Shown: positions 17,541 to 25,416, numbered from the stretch's first letter. The stretch is DNA of 38,884 nucleotides from Caldifarciminota bacterium (GCA_023129165.1 JAGMCL010000116.1:1-38884), one strand, 5' to 3'. A program made the numbers and translations. Notes: generated from the sequence alone by a model not told the origin.

Positions 17541-18468
17541 CTATTCCCAACCTCCTTGGTAAATACATGGCAGCAAGGTCCACTGTTCTCTGACAGTTTA
17601 ACCAACATCGATTACATCGGGTAAATGAACGAATCGCTTCTTTTGTCTTTCTATCTCTCCATATCTGTCCGAAACTTCTCTTATATAGATTACCAAGCTT
17701 TATTTTCCTTGCCTCACACAGTTCAACATCACCATTTGGTTTTATTACCGGTCTAACATATATACTAAGGCAGGGAAGGTTTAACCTCCTATTTGCCCAT
17801 AGAGAATAAAGGCTGTAATAATCTGAAGTAAACATATCCGATACATCATAGAGTTCTAATACTTCTCTTTCTATACCGAAATATTCAACAAAAGAGAAGT
17901 ATCCAACACTGAGTCCAATATTGTGACTCTTGGTAAAATCAAGTACAAACTCCAAGTCCTCTCTGGTGTTCCATTTACTTATTGTATATTCAATCTCAAT
18001 ACTGCTGAACTCCTTAATTTCATCAACTATTTTCTCGACGTTCCTAAATGTATCTATACCCCTAATATACTTGTTGGTTTCAGATTTTCCATCAAGTGAA
18101 ACTGAGACATATTTCACCTTTTCGTCCTTTACAAGCGAAATCAGTTCATCTACTAAGATTCCGTTCGAAAAAACCCTTATATTTTTCCCTCTGAAAAGGG
18201 ATACAATCTCTCTGCATTCAGGATGAAGGAGAAAATCACCACCTGTGATAATAAATTCCACATCATCTCCAATTTCATCATCCGCTAATAGCATTTCAAT
18301 TATAGAATTATCCAGGTCAATTTTTTCTACCATTCTCCATATATTACAGGTCCTACATCTCGATGTACATCTATTAGTTATATATATAGGCATGGAGAGA
18401 ATTCGTCTTCTCCTTATCGAATAAATAAGCCTTGAGAGGTTAAACGCTTTATTAAAAAATCTATCCAT
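17533..18468 (-). CDS. Radical SAM protein with SPASM-like C-terminus
   Basis: A 311-residue radical SAM enzyme. The cluster motif CTSRCRTC (C33, C37, C40) follows the typical IYITNRC strand. EFIITGGDFLLHPEC (about 72-86) is the GGE-like region and VSVSLDGKSE a later barrel strand. The C-terminus has IKPNGDVELCEARKIKLGNL and RCNRCWLNC, cysteines that may bind an auxiliary cluster as in SPASM/Twitch proteins. It resembles the broad group that includes MoaA-like, PqqE-like and hopanoid-related enzymes, so the reaction cannot be named. A near-consensus promoter precedes it. The C25 peptidase starts about 170 bp downstream on the same strand, with no clear functional link. Confidence 0.85.
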   Translation of the reverse strand: MDRFFNKAFNLSRLIYSIRRRRILSMPIYITNRCTSRCRTCNIWRMVEKIDLDNSIIEMLLADDEIGDDVEFIITGGDFLLHPECREIVSLFRGKNIRVFSNGILVDELISLVKDEKVKYVSVSLDGKSETNKYIRGIDTFRNVEKIVDEIKEFSSIEIEYTISKWNTREDLEFVLDFTKSHNIGLSVGYFSFVEYFGIEREVLELYDVSDMFTSDYYSLYSLWANRRLNLPCLSIYVRPVIKPNGDVELCEARKIKLGNLYKRSFGQIWRDRKTKEAIRSFTRCNRCWLNCQRTVDLAAMYLPRRLGIAQ

Positions 18469-18536
18469 TTATAAAGCCAGATTAATATAAAATTCAGCTG
18501 TATTATAGTTATATTTAATGAACTTTTATGTAAATA

Positions 18537-18565
18537 ATTATACCATATATAAAAAGAAATGTCAA
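18537..18565 (-). promoter_or_regulatory. Near-perfect sigma70 promoter for the radical SAM gene
   Basis: On the - strand TTGACA (18565-18560) and TATAAT (18542-18537) are separated by exactly 17 bases. Transcription would start near 18530, giving a leader of about 60 nt before the ATG at 18468. Both hexamers match consensus fully, making this the clearest promoter in the window together with the pair at 23744-24518. Confidence 0.75.
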
Positions 18566-18598
18566 TAATTTATAAATAAAAGACTGACCAAACATTCT

Positions 18599-19600
18599 TC
18601 AAAGATTTCCTACCAGAGATTTTAAAATTTTATAATAGCAATCCTTCAAACCAAAATATCTTGTGATAGACCTTTTTCCAAAATCTATAAACACACCAGG
18701 TGCGTAATAAAAAAACCAGGAAAGAATTTTTGCAGGCATAAAATTCTTATGAAACTCCCTAAAATATGGGTCTGAAAATGGTTTTTGGAATTTTAGATGT
18801 TGTTCTATCATCTTACCTGCCACTAATGCTGAAAGAATTCCAGAGTATATACCTGCTGCAGTAATTGGTGAGGCAAAAGCTCCTGCATCACCAATCAGAA
18901 TCATATTTTTCTTTATCCTTATCCCTTCTCTCCAAATCGGGTAGCGATAGTGGTATACCTTTCCACATGGTTCAATCTCTAATTCTTCTCTCAGTTTTAT
19001 TGCCCACCTTTTAGGGTCCTTAAATCCTCCAGCGCCAAAAGCAACTGTGCTTTTCTTTGGCCAGAACCATGTATATCCTGCTCCAGGTCCAATTGAAACT
19101 ATAAAATCTTCAGCGCGAAGGGGTAATTCCCATTCAACAGTTTCAATCCATCGAGGATATTGGATACCCATAGTTTTCCTCACTATGCTGAACGGTCCAT
19201 CAGCACCTACAATAATTCTAGCTTCATATGTAGAATTACCTGTATGTACATAATTATCTTTGACCCGTCGAGCCATCTCAAAGACAACCTTGGCTCCAGC
19301 ATCTGTTGCCATATTGAGCAGATAACAATCAAAATCTTCCCGTTTTACAGTAACGATTGGAGCAGCGAGTTTTAATTGCCAGCTTCTATTACCCTTTTTT
19401 AGAGTTAGATGGTCAAATCTACGCTCAAAAGGGAAATCACCTATCAGTTCACTCAGAATAAAGGGAATAGCTCCTGCACAGACCTTATACCTGGGGAATT
19501 TTCTCTTCTCAATTATCAGGACATCAAATCCTTTCGATGAAAGTAATCTACCCAATGTAGAACCTGAGGGTCCCCCACCAACAATTATCACATCATACAT
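18599..19600 (-). CDS. FAD-dependent oxidoreductase, geranylgeranyl reductase family
   Basis: A 333-residue flavoprotein of the GGR/digeranylgeranylglycerophospholipid-reductase-like group. The dinucleotide-binding start is IIVGGGPSGST (5-15), followed by the family motif PRYKVCAGAIP (36-46). It also has IVGADGPFSIVRK (130-142), GPGAGYTWFWPKK (171-183) and the FAD-binding LIGDAGAFASPITAAGIYSG (235-254). Family members saturate isoprenoid chains or oxidise aromatic and polyene substrates. Here the neighbourhood (methyltransferase, flippase, fabD, and uppS elsewhere) suggests a polyprenyl or lipid substrate, which is inference. AAGGT lies just ahead of the ATG. It is the last gene of the lptB-to-reductase series. 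Confidence 0.85.
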   Translation of the reverse strand: MYDVIIVGGGPSGSTLGRLLSSKGFDVLIIEKRKFPRYKVCAGAIPFILSELIGDFPFERRFDHLTLKKGNRSWQLKLAAPIVTVKREDFDCYLLNMATDAGAKVVFEMARRVKDNYVHTGNSTYEARIIVGADGPFSIVRKTMGIQYPRWIETVEWELPLRAEDFIVSIGPGAGYTWFWPKKSTVAFGAGGFKDPKRWAIKLREELEIEPCGKVYHYRYPIWREGIRIKKNMILIGDAGAFASPITAAGIYSGILSALVAGKMIEQHLKFQKPFSDPYFREFHKNFMPAKILSWFFYYAPGVFIDFGKRSITRYFGLKDCYYKILKSLVGNL

Positions 19601-19683
19601 ATAACCTTATTATATTATAAACAAATCGATTTATAAAAAAGTTACCAGGCAGGTTCCTATTTTTAAAGCTACATATTTCCTTT

Positions 19684-20340
19684 TTAAGTTCTTCGGTGAG
19701 CCTTCAGGAATATATGCACTCCGAATTGACCACTTTTTATATCGAAGTATAAACTCTCATTTATATGTCTTATGAATGGTATCCCAAGCGGTTTTGTATA
19801 AACTTTATCAACATTAAATCCAGCTTTTAAAAAGAGCGATAAAAGGCTTTTATGGTTGAACAACTGTATATGAAGAGGGTCGTATAGATAGTCATAGCCA
19901 GTAATAGCAGACTTAATTTTATGCAGAAATGCCCATCTATTGGGTGTAGAGACAACAATCCTCCCCTCCTTCTTGAGTAACCTCTTTATGCTGCGTAGTG
20001 TATTGAGAGGCTTGGGTAGATGTTCAACAACCTCTATCATTGTTACTGCATCATAGATATCCTTATCCATATCTTTCAGCTTTATATTTTTAAATGATAT
20101 GTCTGGATAGTTTGAAGATGCTATTTTAAGTGCCTTTTCATTTATATCTATCCCCTCTGGAACTACTTCGTATTTCTTTTTCAGGAAATAACAGAACTCC
20201 CCTGTTCCACATCCTACATCAAGTATCCTCTCCCCCTTCTTTGGCGAAAGGATTGTAATAATCTCCCTAAACTCCCAATTATCGTAATCCTTAAGATGGA
20301 GTATGGCGTATCTATAGTCGTATTCACTCCATTTTTTCAT
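19684..20340 (-). CDS. Class I SAM-dependent methyltransferase
   Basis: About 218 residues with a Rossmann-type methyltransferase fold. Motif I is RILDVGCGTGEF (about 38-49 from the chosen start), the acidic end of strand two is PEGIDINEKAL, and a later motif is VTMIEVVEHLPKPL. This is the Methyltransf_11/UbiG-like pattern found in methyltransferases acting on sugars, quinones or lipids. I chose the ATG at 20340 (MKKWSEYDY); a GTG four codons upstream (20352) is also possible, and neither has a clear ribosome site. It lies between the flippase and the reductase on one strand, so a role in modifying an exported glycan or its lipid carrier is plausible but unproven. Confidence 0.82.
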   Translation of the reverse strand: MKKWSEYDYRYAILHLKDYDNWEFREIITILSPKKGERILDVGCGTGEFCYFLKKKYEVVPEGIDINEKALKIASSNYPDISFKNIKLKDMDKDIYDAVTMIEVVEHLPKPLNTLRSIKRLLKKEGRIVVSTPNRWAFLHKIKSAITGYDYLYDPLHIQLFNHKSLLSLFLKAGFNVDKVYTKPLGIPFIRHINESLYFDIKSGQFGVHIFLKAHRRT

Positions 20341-20385
20341 AATACCAAACACAGATTATGAGCGAATGTTATGAGCGCAGCAATA

Positions 20386-21792
20386 TCATTCTTTATTACC
20401 TAAAACAACCTTTATATCCTCTTTTGTTATCCCCATCATAATATAGAGTAAAAATGTATATATAACTGCACCAATGAACACAAGCAGAATAACATTTAAC
20501 GACCTCAAGAAGTAAAGAACGGCACACATTATTGCTGAAGCAAAAATCGGCTTTCCAAAAAATGTAAACAACCTAAACTTCACTACTCTATGAAAAACAC
20601 GATACATAAGGTAGAACATAATTAACTCAGCACATATAGTTGCTAAAGCCGCTCCTATTATACCAAGTCTTGGTATCATAATCACATTCAGAATTATATT
20701 CGACACAGTGCCTGTCACCATTGCTACTGCATATCTCTTCTCCTGTCCTGTGCCAATTAACCCCTGTGTGTATATACTTCCTATCGTAGTAATTGCCAGG
20801 GTCCATATAAGTATCTGGAGGACTGGAGTTGAGGATGTGTAACCTTGTCCAAATATAAACCTTATGATGGGCATTGCAAGCAAGGTCCCTCCGGCACATA
20901 TTGGAATAACTACAGTTATAACTGCCCTGGCAGCCATAGAGAGTATCTCCTCAAGTTTCTTAATCGATTCCTTATAATATCTCGAAATAAGGGGAAGTAT
21001 AACCATTGAAAAAACCCTATCCACAAGTAGAAGAAACATCAGAAGTTTATAGGCAACAGTATAAAGACCAGCATCCGTTGTGCCTTTTATAAATCCAAGC
21101 ATAGTAATATCGAAGTTAAAATATATCTGAGTCATCACAGTTCCTATTCCTATAGGTAGAGCTTGTTTTAATAAACCCCAATTTTTAATTTCTAATTTCG
21201 AACCTCCAAACTGCAACTCTCCTCTTCTCCACACCCTAAAACCAAGATATAGAGCCGCCACTGCACTTCCAGTAAACCAGAGAATCGGTACAAGATATAT
21301 ATTACCTGTACTTCTGACAAATAAAAGCACCAGAAATAGATACGAACCATATGACATTATCATTGATATACCTATGTTTCTCATCTCCTCGATTCCTCGG
21401 AAAAACCACTCAAGGGATAATGCGTATGGAAAGACAGAAAGGCAATAGAGTATTATAAGCAGCCTCATATCCATCATGCCTTTGATAAGGAAGGTTAATA
21501 TTGTAATAATTGTGAAGGCAATTGCTGCAAGTAAAAATTTTAAGGGGATTATTTTAGTTATGTAGTCTTTTGAAAGGAGGGGTGCCTTTGCAATCTCTCT
21601 TGTGCCAATAGTTGATAAACCGAGGTCAGTAAAAATGAGTGCATAACCGAGGAATGTGAAGGCAAAACTTAATGCACCAAATCCTGCGACTCCCAGCACC
21701 CTCGCAAGCCAGATTGTAGCAAAAAAACCCAGGAGACGAGATAAAACATCTCCAGAGAATACAAATAGAATGTTCTTTGCAATTCTTCTCAC
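20386..21792 (-). CDS. Oligosaccharide flippase, Wzx/MOP superfamily
   Basis: A 468-residue integral membrane protein with about 12-14 hydrophobic segments. It has the Polysacc_synt signature at the N-terminus: NILFVFSGDVLSRLLGFFAT (7-26) then WLARVLGVAGFGALSFAFTF. MOP-family flippases move polyprenyl-diphosphate-linked oligosaccharide units across the inner membrane. It starts 4 bp after the fabD stop, so the two are almost certainly co-transcribed. It fits with the Wza/Wzz-like genes at 26491-28562 and the glycosyltransferases at 6919-12753 as parts of one envelope-glycan pathway, though they are in separate clusters. Substrate specificity cannot be predicted. Confidence 0.9.
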   Translation of the reverse strand: MRRIAKNILFVFSGDVLSRLLGFFATIWLARVLGVAGFGALSFAFTFLGYALIFTDLGLSTIGTREIAKAPLLSKDYITKIIPLKFLLAAIAFTIITILTFLIKGMMDMRLLIILYCLSVFPYALSLEWFFRGIEEMRNIGISMIMSYGSYLFLVLLFVRSTGNIYLVPILWFTGSAVAALYLGFRVWRRGELQFGGSKLEIKNWGLLKQALPIGIGTVMTQIYFNFDITMLGFIKGTTDAGLYTVAYKLLMFLLLVDRVFSMVILPLISRYYKESIKKLEEILSMAARAVITVVIPICAGGTLLAMPIIRFIFGQGYTSSTPVLQILIWTLAITTIGSIYTQGLIGTGQEKRYAVAMVTGTVSNIILNVIMIPRLGIIGAALATICAELIMFYLMYRVFHRVVKFRLFTFFGKPIFASAIMCAVLYFLRSLNVILLVFIGAVIYTFLLYIMMGITKEDIKVVLGNKE

Positions 21793-21796
21793 GGTT

Positions 21797-22693
21797 TTAA
21801 TCTATATCCTCAAGCTTCTCAACATTCGTTATCTCTACATCTGGTAGAGTTCTTTTTATCAATCCTTTCAATACCTTGCCAGGACCCACCTCTACAAACC
21901 GACTCACACCGTATTCTTTCATCGCCGTAACACATTCTACCCATCTCACAGGTGAGACTATCTGTTTCTTGAGTGCATCTTCTATCTGATTTACATCTCT
22001 GGTTAATGCTCCGGTCACGTTCAAGGTAATAGGAACATTGGGTGTGTTAAATTTGAATTTGGTCAAAACCTTACCGAATTTTTCAAAGGCGGACTGCATA
22101 AGAGGAGAATGAAATGCACCTGAAACCTGCAGCTTGATAACTCTTTTTGCACCTGCCTTCAAAGCCCTGGCAGAAGCAATCTCAACTGCCTCCTTATTTC
22201 CCGATATCACAGTTTGTGCAGGAGAATTGTAATTCGCAATAATAACATTATCGACTTCATCTATTATTTCCTTTACCGCAGTTGTATTAAGTCCAATAAT
22301 GGCACACATAGCACCAGAACTCTTCTTTCCAGCCTCTGACATAAGTTCTCCCCTGAATCTAACAATATGTAGTACATCATCAAATGAGAATACACCCGCA
22401 GCATAAAGCGCAGAATATTCTCCAAGTGAGTGTCCAGCAACACAGTCCGGATTTAAACCCTTTTCTTTGAGTAACTCAAAACATATAATGGAATGCATAA
22501 GTATGGCAACCTGGGCATTTTTGGATTCTTTTAGAATATCTTCAGGTCCACTAAAAAGTATGTCTTTTATGTCAAAACCGAGAACCTTCTTAGAACTCTT
22601 AAAGAAATATTTTGCCTTTTCACTGCCATCGTACAGGTCTTTTGCCATATCAACATACTGTGAACCCTGTCCCGGAAAGACAAATCCAATCAT
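21797..22693 (-). CDS. fabD: Malonyl-CoA:acyl carrier protein transacylase
   Basis: FabD loads malonyl groups from CoA onto ACP for fatty-acid synthesis in the cytoplasm. The 298-residue protein is standard length. It has the N-terminal FVFPGQGSQ (4-12), nucleophile serine in GHSLGEYSAL (S89), the arginine of VRFRGELM, and catalytic histidine in SGAFHSPLM (H195). Near the C-terminus VEVGPGKVLKGLIKRT is the usual closing motif. AAGGAGG (plus-strand 22698-22704) lies four bases before the ATG. It heads a unit with flippase, methyltransferase and GGR-family reductase rather than other fab genes, which is unusual. Confidence 0.97.
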   Translation of the reverse strand: MIGFVFPGQGSQYVDMAKDLYDGSEKAKYFFKSSKKVLGFDIKDILFSGPEDILKESKNAQVAILMHSIICFELLKEKGLNPDCVAGHSLGEYSALYAAGVFSFDDVLHIVRFRGELMSEAGKKSSGAMCAIIGLNTTAVKEIIDEVDNVIIANYNSPAQTVISGNKEAVEIASARALKAGAKRVIKLQVSGAFHSPLMQSAFEKFGKVLTKFKFNTPNVPITLNVTGALTRDVNQIEDALKKQIVSPVRWVECVTAMKEYGVSRFVEVGPGKVLKGLIKRTLPDVEITNVEKLEDID

Positions 22694-22706
22694 AAATCCT
22701 CCTTAA

Positions 22707-22791
22707 ACGCAGATTACGCAGATATTTACTCTTATACGCTGATTACGCAGATACTTACTCTTATACGCTGATTACGCAGATAGTATCTTAA
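22707..22791. repeat. 29-bp tandem repeat, nearly three copies, upstream of fabD
   Basis: Copies start at 22707, 22736 and 22765, the last partial. Each opens ACGCWGATTACGCAGATA and the spacer reads CTTACTCTTAT or a close variant. The related word AATCTGTGAAATC recurs at 22941-22979. The repeat abuts the fabD ribosome-binding site, so it would be in the fabD leader or promoter region. Confidence 0.7.
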
Positions 22792-22887
22792 AAATTGTAA
22801 TTAAAGAACTCACTTGGAAATACTTAATAAATCAATTAGTTTATAATTTAATAATTTCATTCTTGTGACAATCTCGTGAAATCCCTG

Positions 22888-22904
22888 CCCCGCCAAAGGC
22901 GGGG
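22888..22904. repeat. Short GC-rich hairpin, lptB-fabD gap
   Basis: CCCCGCC (22888-22894), AAA, GGCGGGG (22898-22904): a perfect 7-bp stem with a 3-nt loop. The same words appear at 24008-24024 and inside the inverted-repeat arms at 23768 and 24420, so it is part of a dispersed palindrome family. It could impede transcription between lptB and fabD, but no T tract follows on the - strand. Confidence 0.5.
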
Positions 22905-22984
22905 TGAATGGTTTGTTAGTAGATATATGATTGTTTTTCTAATCCGTGAAATCTGTGGCTTGTGCTAATCTGTGAAATCGGTGT

Positions 22985-23707
22985 TTACAATCGAAATCGC
23001 TCTCCTAAGTATATCCTTCTTGCTTCTTCATCATTTATCAGTTCTTCTGTTTTTCCAGATAGAAGTACTTTCCCATCATATATCACATAGGCACTGTCAG
23101 TTATCTCCAGTGTCTCTCTTACATTGTGGTCGGTTATAAGAACACCTATCCCCATCTCTCTGAGGTTCATTATGATATCCTGTAAATCACTCCTTGAAAT
23201 TGGGTCAATACCTGTAAAAGGCTCGTCAAGAAGTAAAAAGACGGGTTTTGTAGCAAGTGCTCTTGCAATCTCGACCTTCCGCCTCTCTCCTCCAGATAAT
23301 ATAGATGCCTTACTCTTTCTTACTTTGTTCAGATTGAATTTATTTATAAGTTCGTCAGTCCTTTTTTTTCGCTCTTCCTTTGGCTCTCTCATTATCTCCA
23401 GTATAGCAAGTATATTCTCCTCTACAGTGAGCTTTCGGAATACAGATGCCTCTTGAGGCAGATAACTAATACCTCTTCTTGCCCTTAAGTGCATCGGCAG
23501 TCTCGTGACATCCTCTTCATCAATATATATCCTACCACTTTCCGGGGTAAGAAGTCCCACAATCATATAAAAGGTGGTGGTTTTGCCTGCTCCATTTGGA
23601 CCAAGAAGGCCGACAACCTTACCATTCTTTACCTCTATAGTGACCTCGTTAACTACTTTCCTCCTGCTATAAACCTTTACAAGTTTTTCTGCTCTGAGTA
23701 CAGCCAT
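22985..23707 (-). CDS. lptB: LPS export ABC transporter ATP-binding protein
   Basis: LptB is the cytoplasmic ATPase that with LptF/LptG extracts lipopolysaccharide from the inner membrane. The 240-residue protein has Walker A GPNGAGKT (36-43), the Q-loop region [18 protein letters not shown] characteristic of LptB, signature LSGGE (137-141), Walker B LLLDEP (158-163) with FTGIDPIS, and the switch histidine in [10 protein letters not shown]. It is highly typical of LptB (YhbG) rather than other ABC ATPases. A promoter whose -35 lies in a repeat arm precedes it (23744-23772). An LptF/LptG permease fragment is at the right edge of the window. fabD is 291 bp downstream. Confidence 0.95.
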   Translation of the reverse strand: MAVLRAEKLVKVYSRRKVVNEVTIEVKNGKVVGLLGPNGAGKTTTFYMIVGLLTPESGRIYIDEEDVTRLPMHLRARRGISYLPQEASVFRKLTVEENILAILEIMREPKEERKKRTDELINKFNLNKVRKSKASILSGGERRKVEIARALATKPVFLLLDEPFTGIDPISRSDLQDIIMNLREMGIGVLITDHNVRETLEITDSAYVIYDGKVLLSGKTEELINDEEARRIYLGERFRL

Positions 23708-23743
23708 ATATAATAATTAAAGTTATTAATAACATCCAGTAGT

Positions 23744-23772
23744 ATTATACATTATATACAAACAAAAGTCAA
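23744..23772 (-). promoter_or_regulatory. Promoter for lptB with -35 in the left repeat arm
   Basis: On the - strand TTGACT (23772-23767) is followed after exactly 17 bases by TATAAT (23749-23744). The TTGAC lies at the outermost end of the inverted-repeat arm starting at 23768. Transcription would begin near 23737, about 30 nt before the lptB ATG. Confidence 0.7.
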
Positions 23773-23842
23773 GCAAAAAATTGGACGTCCCGCCATTGGC
23801 GGGATCCCGAAGAAAGCGGGACAGATTCACCCTGTTAAATAA
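23768..23842 (+). repeat. Inverted repeat, left arm
   Basis: Seventy-five bases that match the reverse complement of 24420-24494 at 71 positions. It contains nested hairpins, GTCCCGCC-ATT-GGCGGGA and CCCG-AAGAAAG-CGGG. The arms bracket 577 bp without a gene. No target-site duplication is seen outside the arms. Confidence 0.85.
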
Positions 23843-24209
23843 CTACAATGGTAAATGTTAAAAATAACTAATAGCTGGATATTTAACACAGTAACCGCTG
23901 ATTACTCCTAATTTCTTTATTTTTGTAATTGAAAAACATTTGATACCAAAAAAATGCTTATACTAAGCTGTATCCTCGTTTCATGTTTATCATCTTTATT
24001 CCTTTTACCCCGCCAAAGGTGGGGAAACGAAGCTTCCCAGAATTCGTATCCATACGACCCTACGGCTCGTTCACAGAATCCGTATGGATGTGAGATCCTT
24101 ACAATCTACCTAAAAAACATCATAGTAATTAGATTTGTATAATACTATTTTTAACCAGTTAGTGTTAAAAATTTTATAAATACCAATTCCTTTTGAAATC
24201 CATTTAATC

Positions 24210-24229
24210 CCTGCCTACCGGCAGGCAGG
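24210..24229. repeat. Short GC palindrome
   Basis: CCTGCCTACCGGCAGGCAGG, a near-perfect palindrome. Variants occur at 30863-30882 and, as a perfect palindrome, at 38361-38380. Such words are scattered between genes throughout the window. Confidence 0.6.
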
Positions 24230-24251
24230 CGTTGACCTGATTTTTTTCTTG

Positions 24252-24287
24252 AAGGTTATTAAAGGGATTTTTTAAAACCTTTTTTTT
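24252..24287 (+). terminator. Weak terminator-like stem with T8 run
   Basis: AAGGTT (24252-24257) pairs with AACCTT (24276-24281), and eight T follow or overlap (24280-24287). The stem is short and AT-rich and there is no + strand gene upstream, so it may be fortuitous. Confidence 0.2.
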
Positions 24288-24419
24288 ATATTCATATATA
24301 AGTATAAATTATTCTAGATTTTAGATTTTGGCTTTTTTACTTTATATTTATCTGTGTTTTTCTGCGTTTACACCGTTAAATAGAACTGTTTCAAGAACGC
24401 TCTGATATTTATCGTTACA

Positions 24420-24494
24420 TTATTTAACGAGGTGAATCTGTCCCGCTTTCTTCGGGATCCCGCCAAAGGCGGGACGTCCAATTTTTTTCTTGAC
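24420..24494 (-). repeat. Inverted repeat, right arm
   Basis: Reverse complement of the left arm at 23768-23842 with four mismatches. Its outer end reads TTCTTGAC and contributes the first five bases of the -35 box for the downstream epimerase gene. Confidence 0.85.
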
Positions 24495-24518
24495 AATTAC
24501 AAATTTATGTGGTAAAAT
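24490..24518 (+). promoter_or_regulatory. Promoter for the sugar operon; transcript probably leaderless
   Basis: TTGACA (24490-24495) and TAAAAT (24513-24518) are separated by exactly 17 bases. The ATG of the epimerase gene is at 24527, only eight bases after the -10, so transcription would start at or within a base or two of the start codon. Confidence 0.75.
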
Positions 24519-24526
24519 AGACAACC

Positions 24527-24982
24527 ATGATTGATGGTGTAACTATAAAGAGATTAAGGGTAATTCCCGATGACAGAGGGAGGCTGATGGAGATATTACG
24601 AAATGATGACGACCTATTTGAAAAATTTGGTCAGGTCTATATCACTACAGCCTATCCTGGTGTGGTAAAGGCATGGCATTATCATAAAATTCAGTCAGAT
24701 AATATGTCTGTAATAAATGGAATGATGAAAGTAGTGCTTTATGATGGGAGGGAAAACTCAAAGACCAAAGGTGAAATAAATGAGTTCTTTTGCGGCAATC
24801 ACAATCCCATATTAATCCATATACCTCCTCTTGTATATCATGGTTTCAAGTGTATATCTCAACAAGAGGCAATTGTAGTAAATATACCTACAGAAAAATA
24901 CAATTACGATAATCCTGACGAGTACAGATTAGACCCATTTAGCAACGACATACCTTATGATTGGGAGAGGAAGAATTGTTAG
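24527..24982 (+). CDS. dTDP-4-dehydrorhamnose 3,5-epimerase-like sugar epimerase
   Basis: A 151-residue cupin of the RmlC family, which epimerises nucleotide-linked 4-keto sugars. The N-terminus IKRLRVIPDDRGRLMEIL (7-24) and the segment VVKAWHYHKIQSDNMSVING (47-66) are typical, with the HYH pair near the active site. The C-terminal part includes IPPLVYHGFKCIS and a YRLDPF motif near the end. It is shorter than classical RmlC (about 180 residues) and belongs to the short branch often annotated as dTDP-4-dehydrorhamnose 3,5-epimerase-related, so the product sugar is uncertain. Its partner is the RmlB-like dehydratase at 25457, separated from it by a four-helix-bundle gene. Confidence 0.85.
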   Translation: MIDGVTIKRLRVIPDDRGRLMEILRNDDDLFEKFGQVYITTAYPGVVKAWHYHKIQSDNMSVINGMMKVVLYDGRENSKTKGEINEFFCGNHNPILIHIPPLVYHGFKCISQQEAIVVNIPTEKYNYDNPDEYRLDPFSNDIPYDWERKNC

Positions 24983-25029
24983 TTGGTTAGTTAGTTGGAT
25001 AGTTGGTTAGTTAGTTGGTTGGTTAGATT
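24978..25029 (+). repeat. Simple GTTAGTTG repeat, left flank of the four-helix-bundle gene
   Basis: A run built from TTAGTTGG and TTAG units that starts in the last codon of the epimerase gene and ends TTAGATT. It is an imperfect inverted counterpart of 25417-25455 on the other side of the next gene. Confidence 0.7.
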
Positions 25030-25040
25030 GAGGCATAAAT

Positions 25041-25415
25041 ATGGGATTTGAGGGAACTGAAAATTTAAGGATACTTAAGGAAGCAGAAGATATTGCAGAT
25101 GAGATATGGGATGAGATTATAAAGTGGGATTACTTTGCAAAGAATACCGTAGGTAAACAGCTTGTAAAATCCGCAGATTCAGTAGGTGCAAACATTGCAG
25201 AAAGTCAAGGTAGGTTTATGCCTGGTGATGTAATTCATTTTCTTCATATTTCAAGAGGCTCCTTACAAGAAGCAAAATTCTGGTTAAGAAGATCCACGAG
25301 GAGAAAGTTAATGTCTGAAGATAAGTACAAGTATTTTCAAGATAAGTATGACAACCTATTACCACAATTGAATGCATATACTACAACTCAGAAGCAAAGA
25401 AAGAAAAAAACTTAA
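25041..25415 (+). CDS. Four-helix-bundle protein, S23/23S rRNA intervening-sequence type
   Basis: A 124-residue helical protein of the TIGR02436/S23 family. The conserved core is seen in VGKQLVKSADSVGANIAESQ (37-56), GR with the following D (DVIHFLHISRGSLQEAKFWL, about 64-83), and a final helix before a basic tail (QKQRKKKT). Members were first noticed inside 23S rRNA intervening sequences and are common as solitary genes in candidate phyla; their function is not established. Here it splits an epimerase/dehydratase pair and is bounded on each side by simple TTAG-type repeats in opposite orientation, suggesting it arrived as a cassette. The ATG is the one at 25041; no strong ribosome site is present. 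Confidence 0.88.
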   Translation: MGFEGTENLRILKEAEDIADEIWDEIIKWDYFAKNTVGKQLVKSADSVGANIAESQGRFMPGDVIHFLHISRGSLQEAKFWLRRSTRRKLMSEDKYKYFQDKYDNLLPQLNAYTTTQKQRKKKT

Positions 25416-25416
25416 A

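Larger units (their letters stand above)
23708..24526. other. 819-bp gene-free divergent region
   Basis: This gap separates lptB (- strand) from the sugar epimerase (+ strand). It holds a 75-bp inverted-repeat pair (23768-23842, 24420-24494), outward promoters at both ends, a GC hairpin (24008-24024), and ATCCATACG/CGTATGGAT inverted words near 24047-24090. It also holds the palindrome CCTGCCTACCGGCAGGCAGG (24210-24229) and a weak terminator-like stem with a T8 run (24252-24287). No reading frame inside resembles a protein. Confidence 0.7.

Noticed and set aside
22707-22791. Possible CRISPR array
   Set aside because: The units are tandem with near-identical spacers and fewer than three full copies; no cas gene is near.
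23954-24142. 62-codon + strand reading frame in the lptB-epimerase gap
   Set aside because: Much of it is translated palindromic repeat (24008-24024 and neighbours), it has no ribosome site and shows no recognisable family; only the first residues look signal-like by chance.
23768-24494. Insertion sequence defined by the 75-bp inverted repeat
   Set aside because: No transposase frame in the 577 bp between arms and no target-site duplication outside; more likely two inverted copies of a small repeat.
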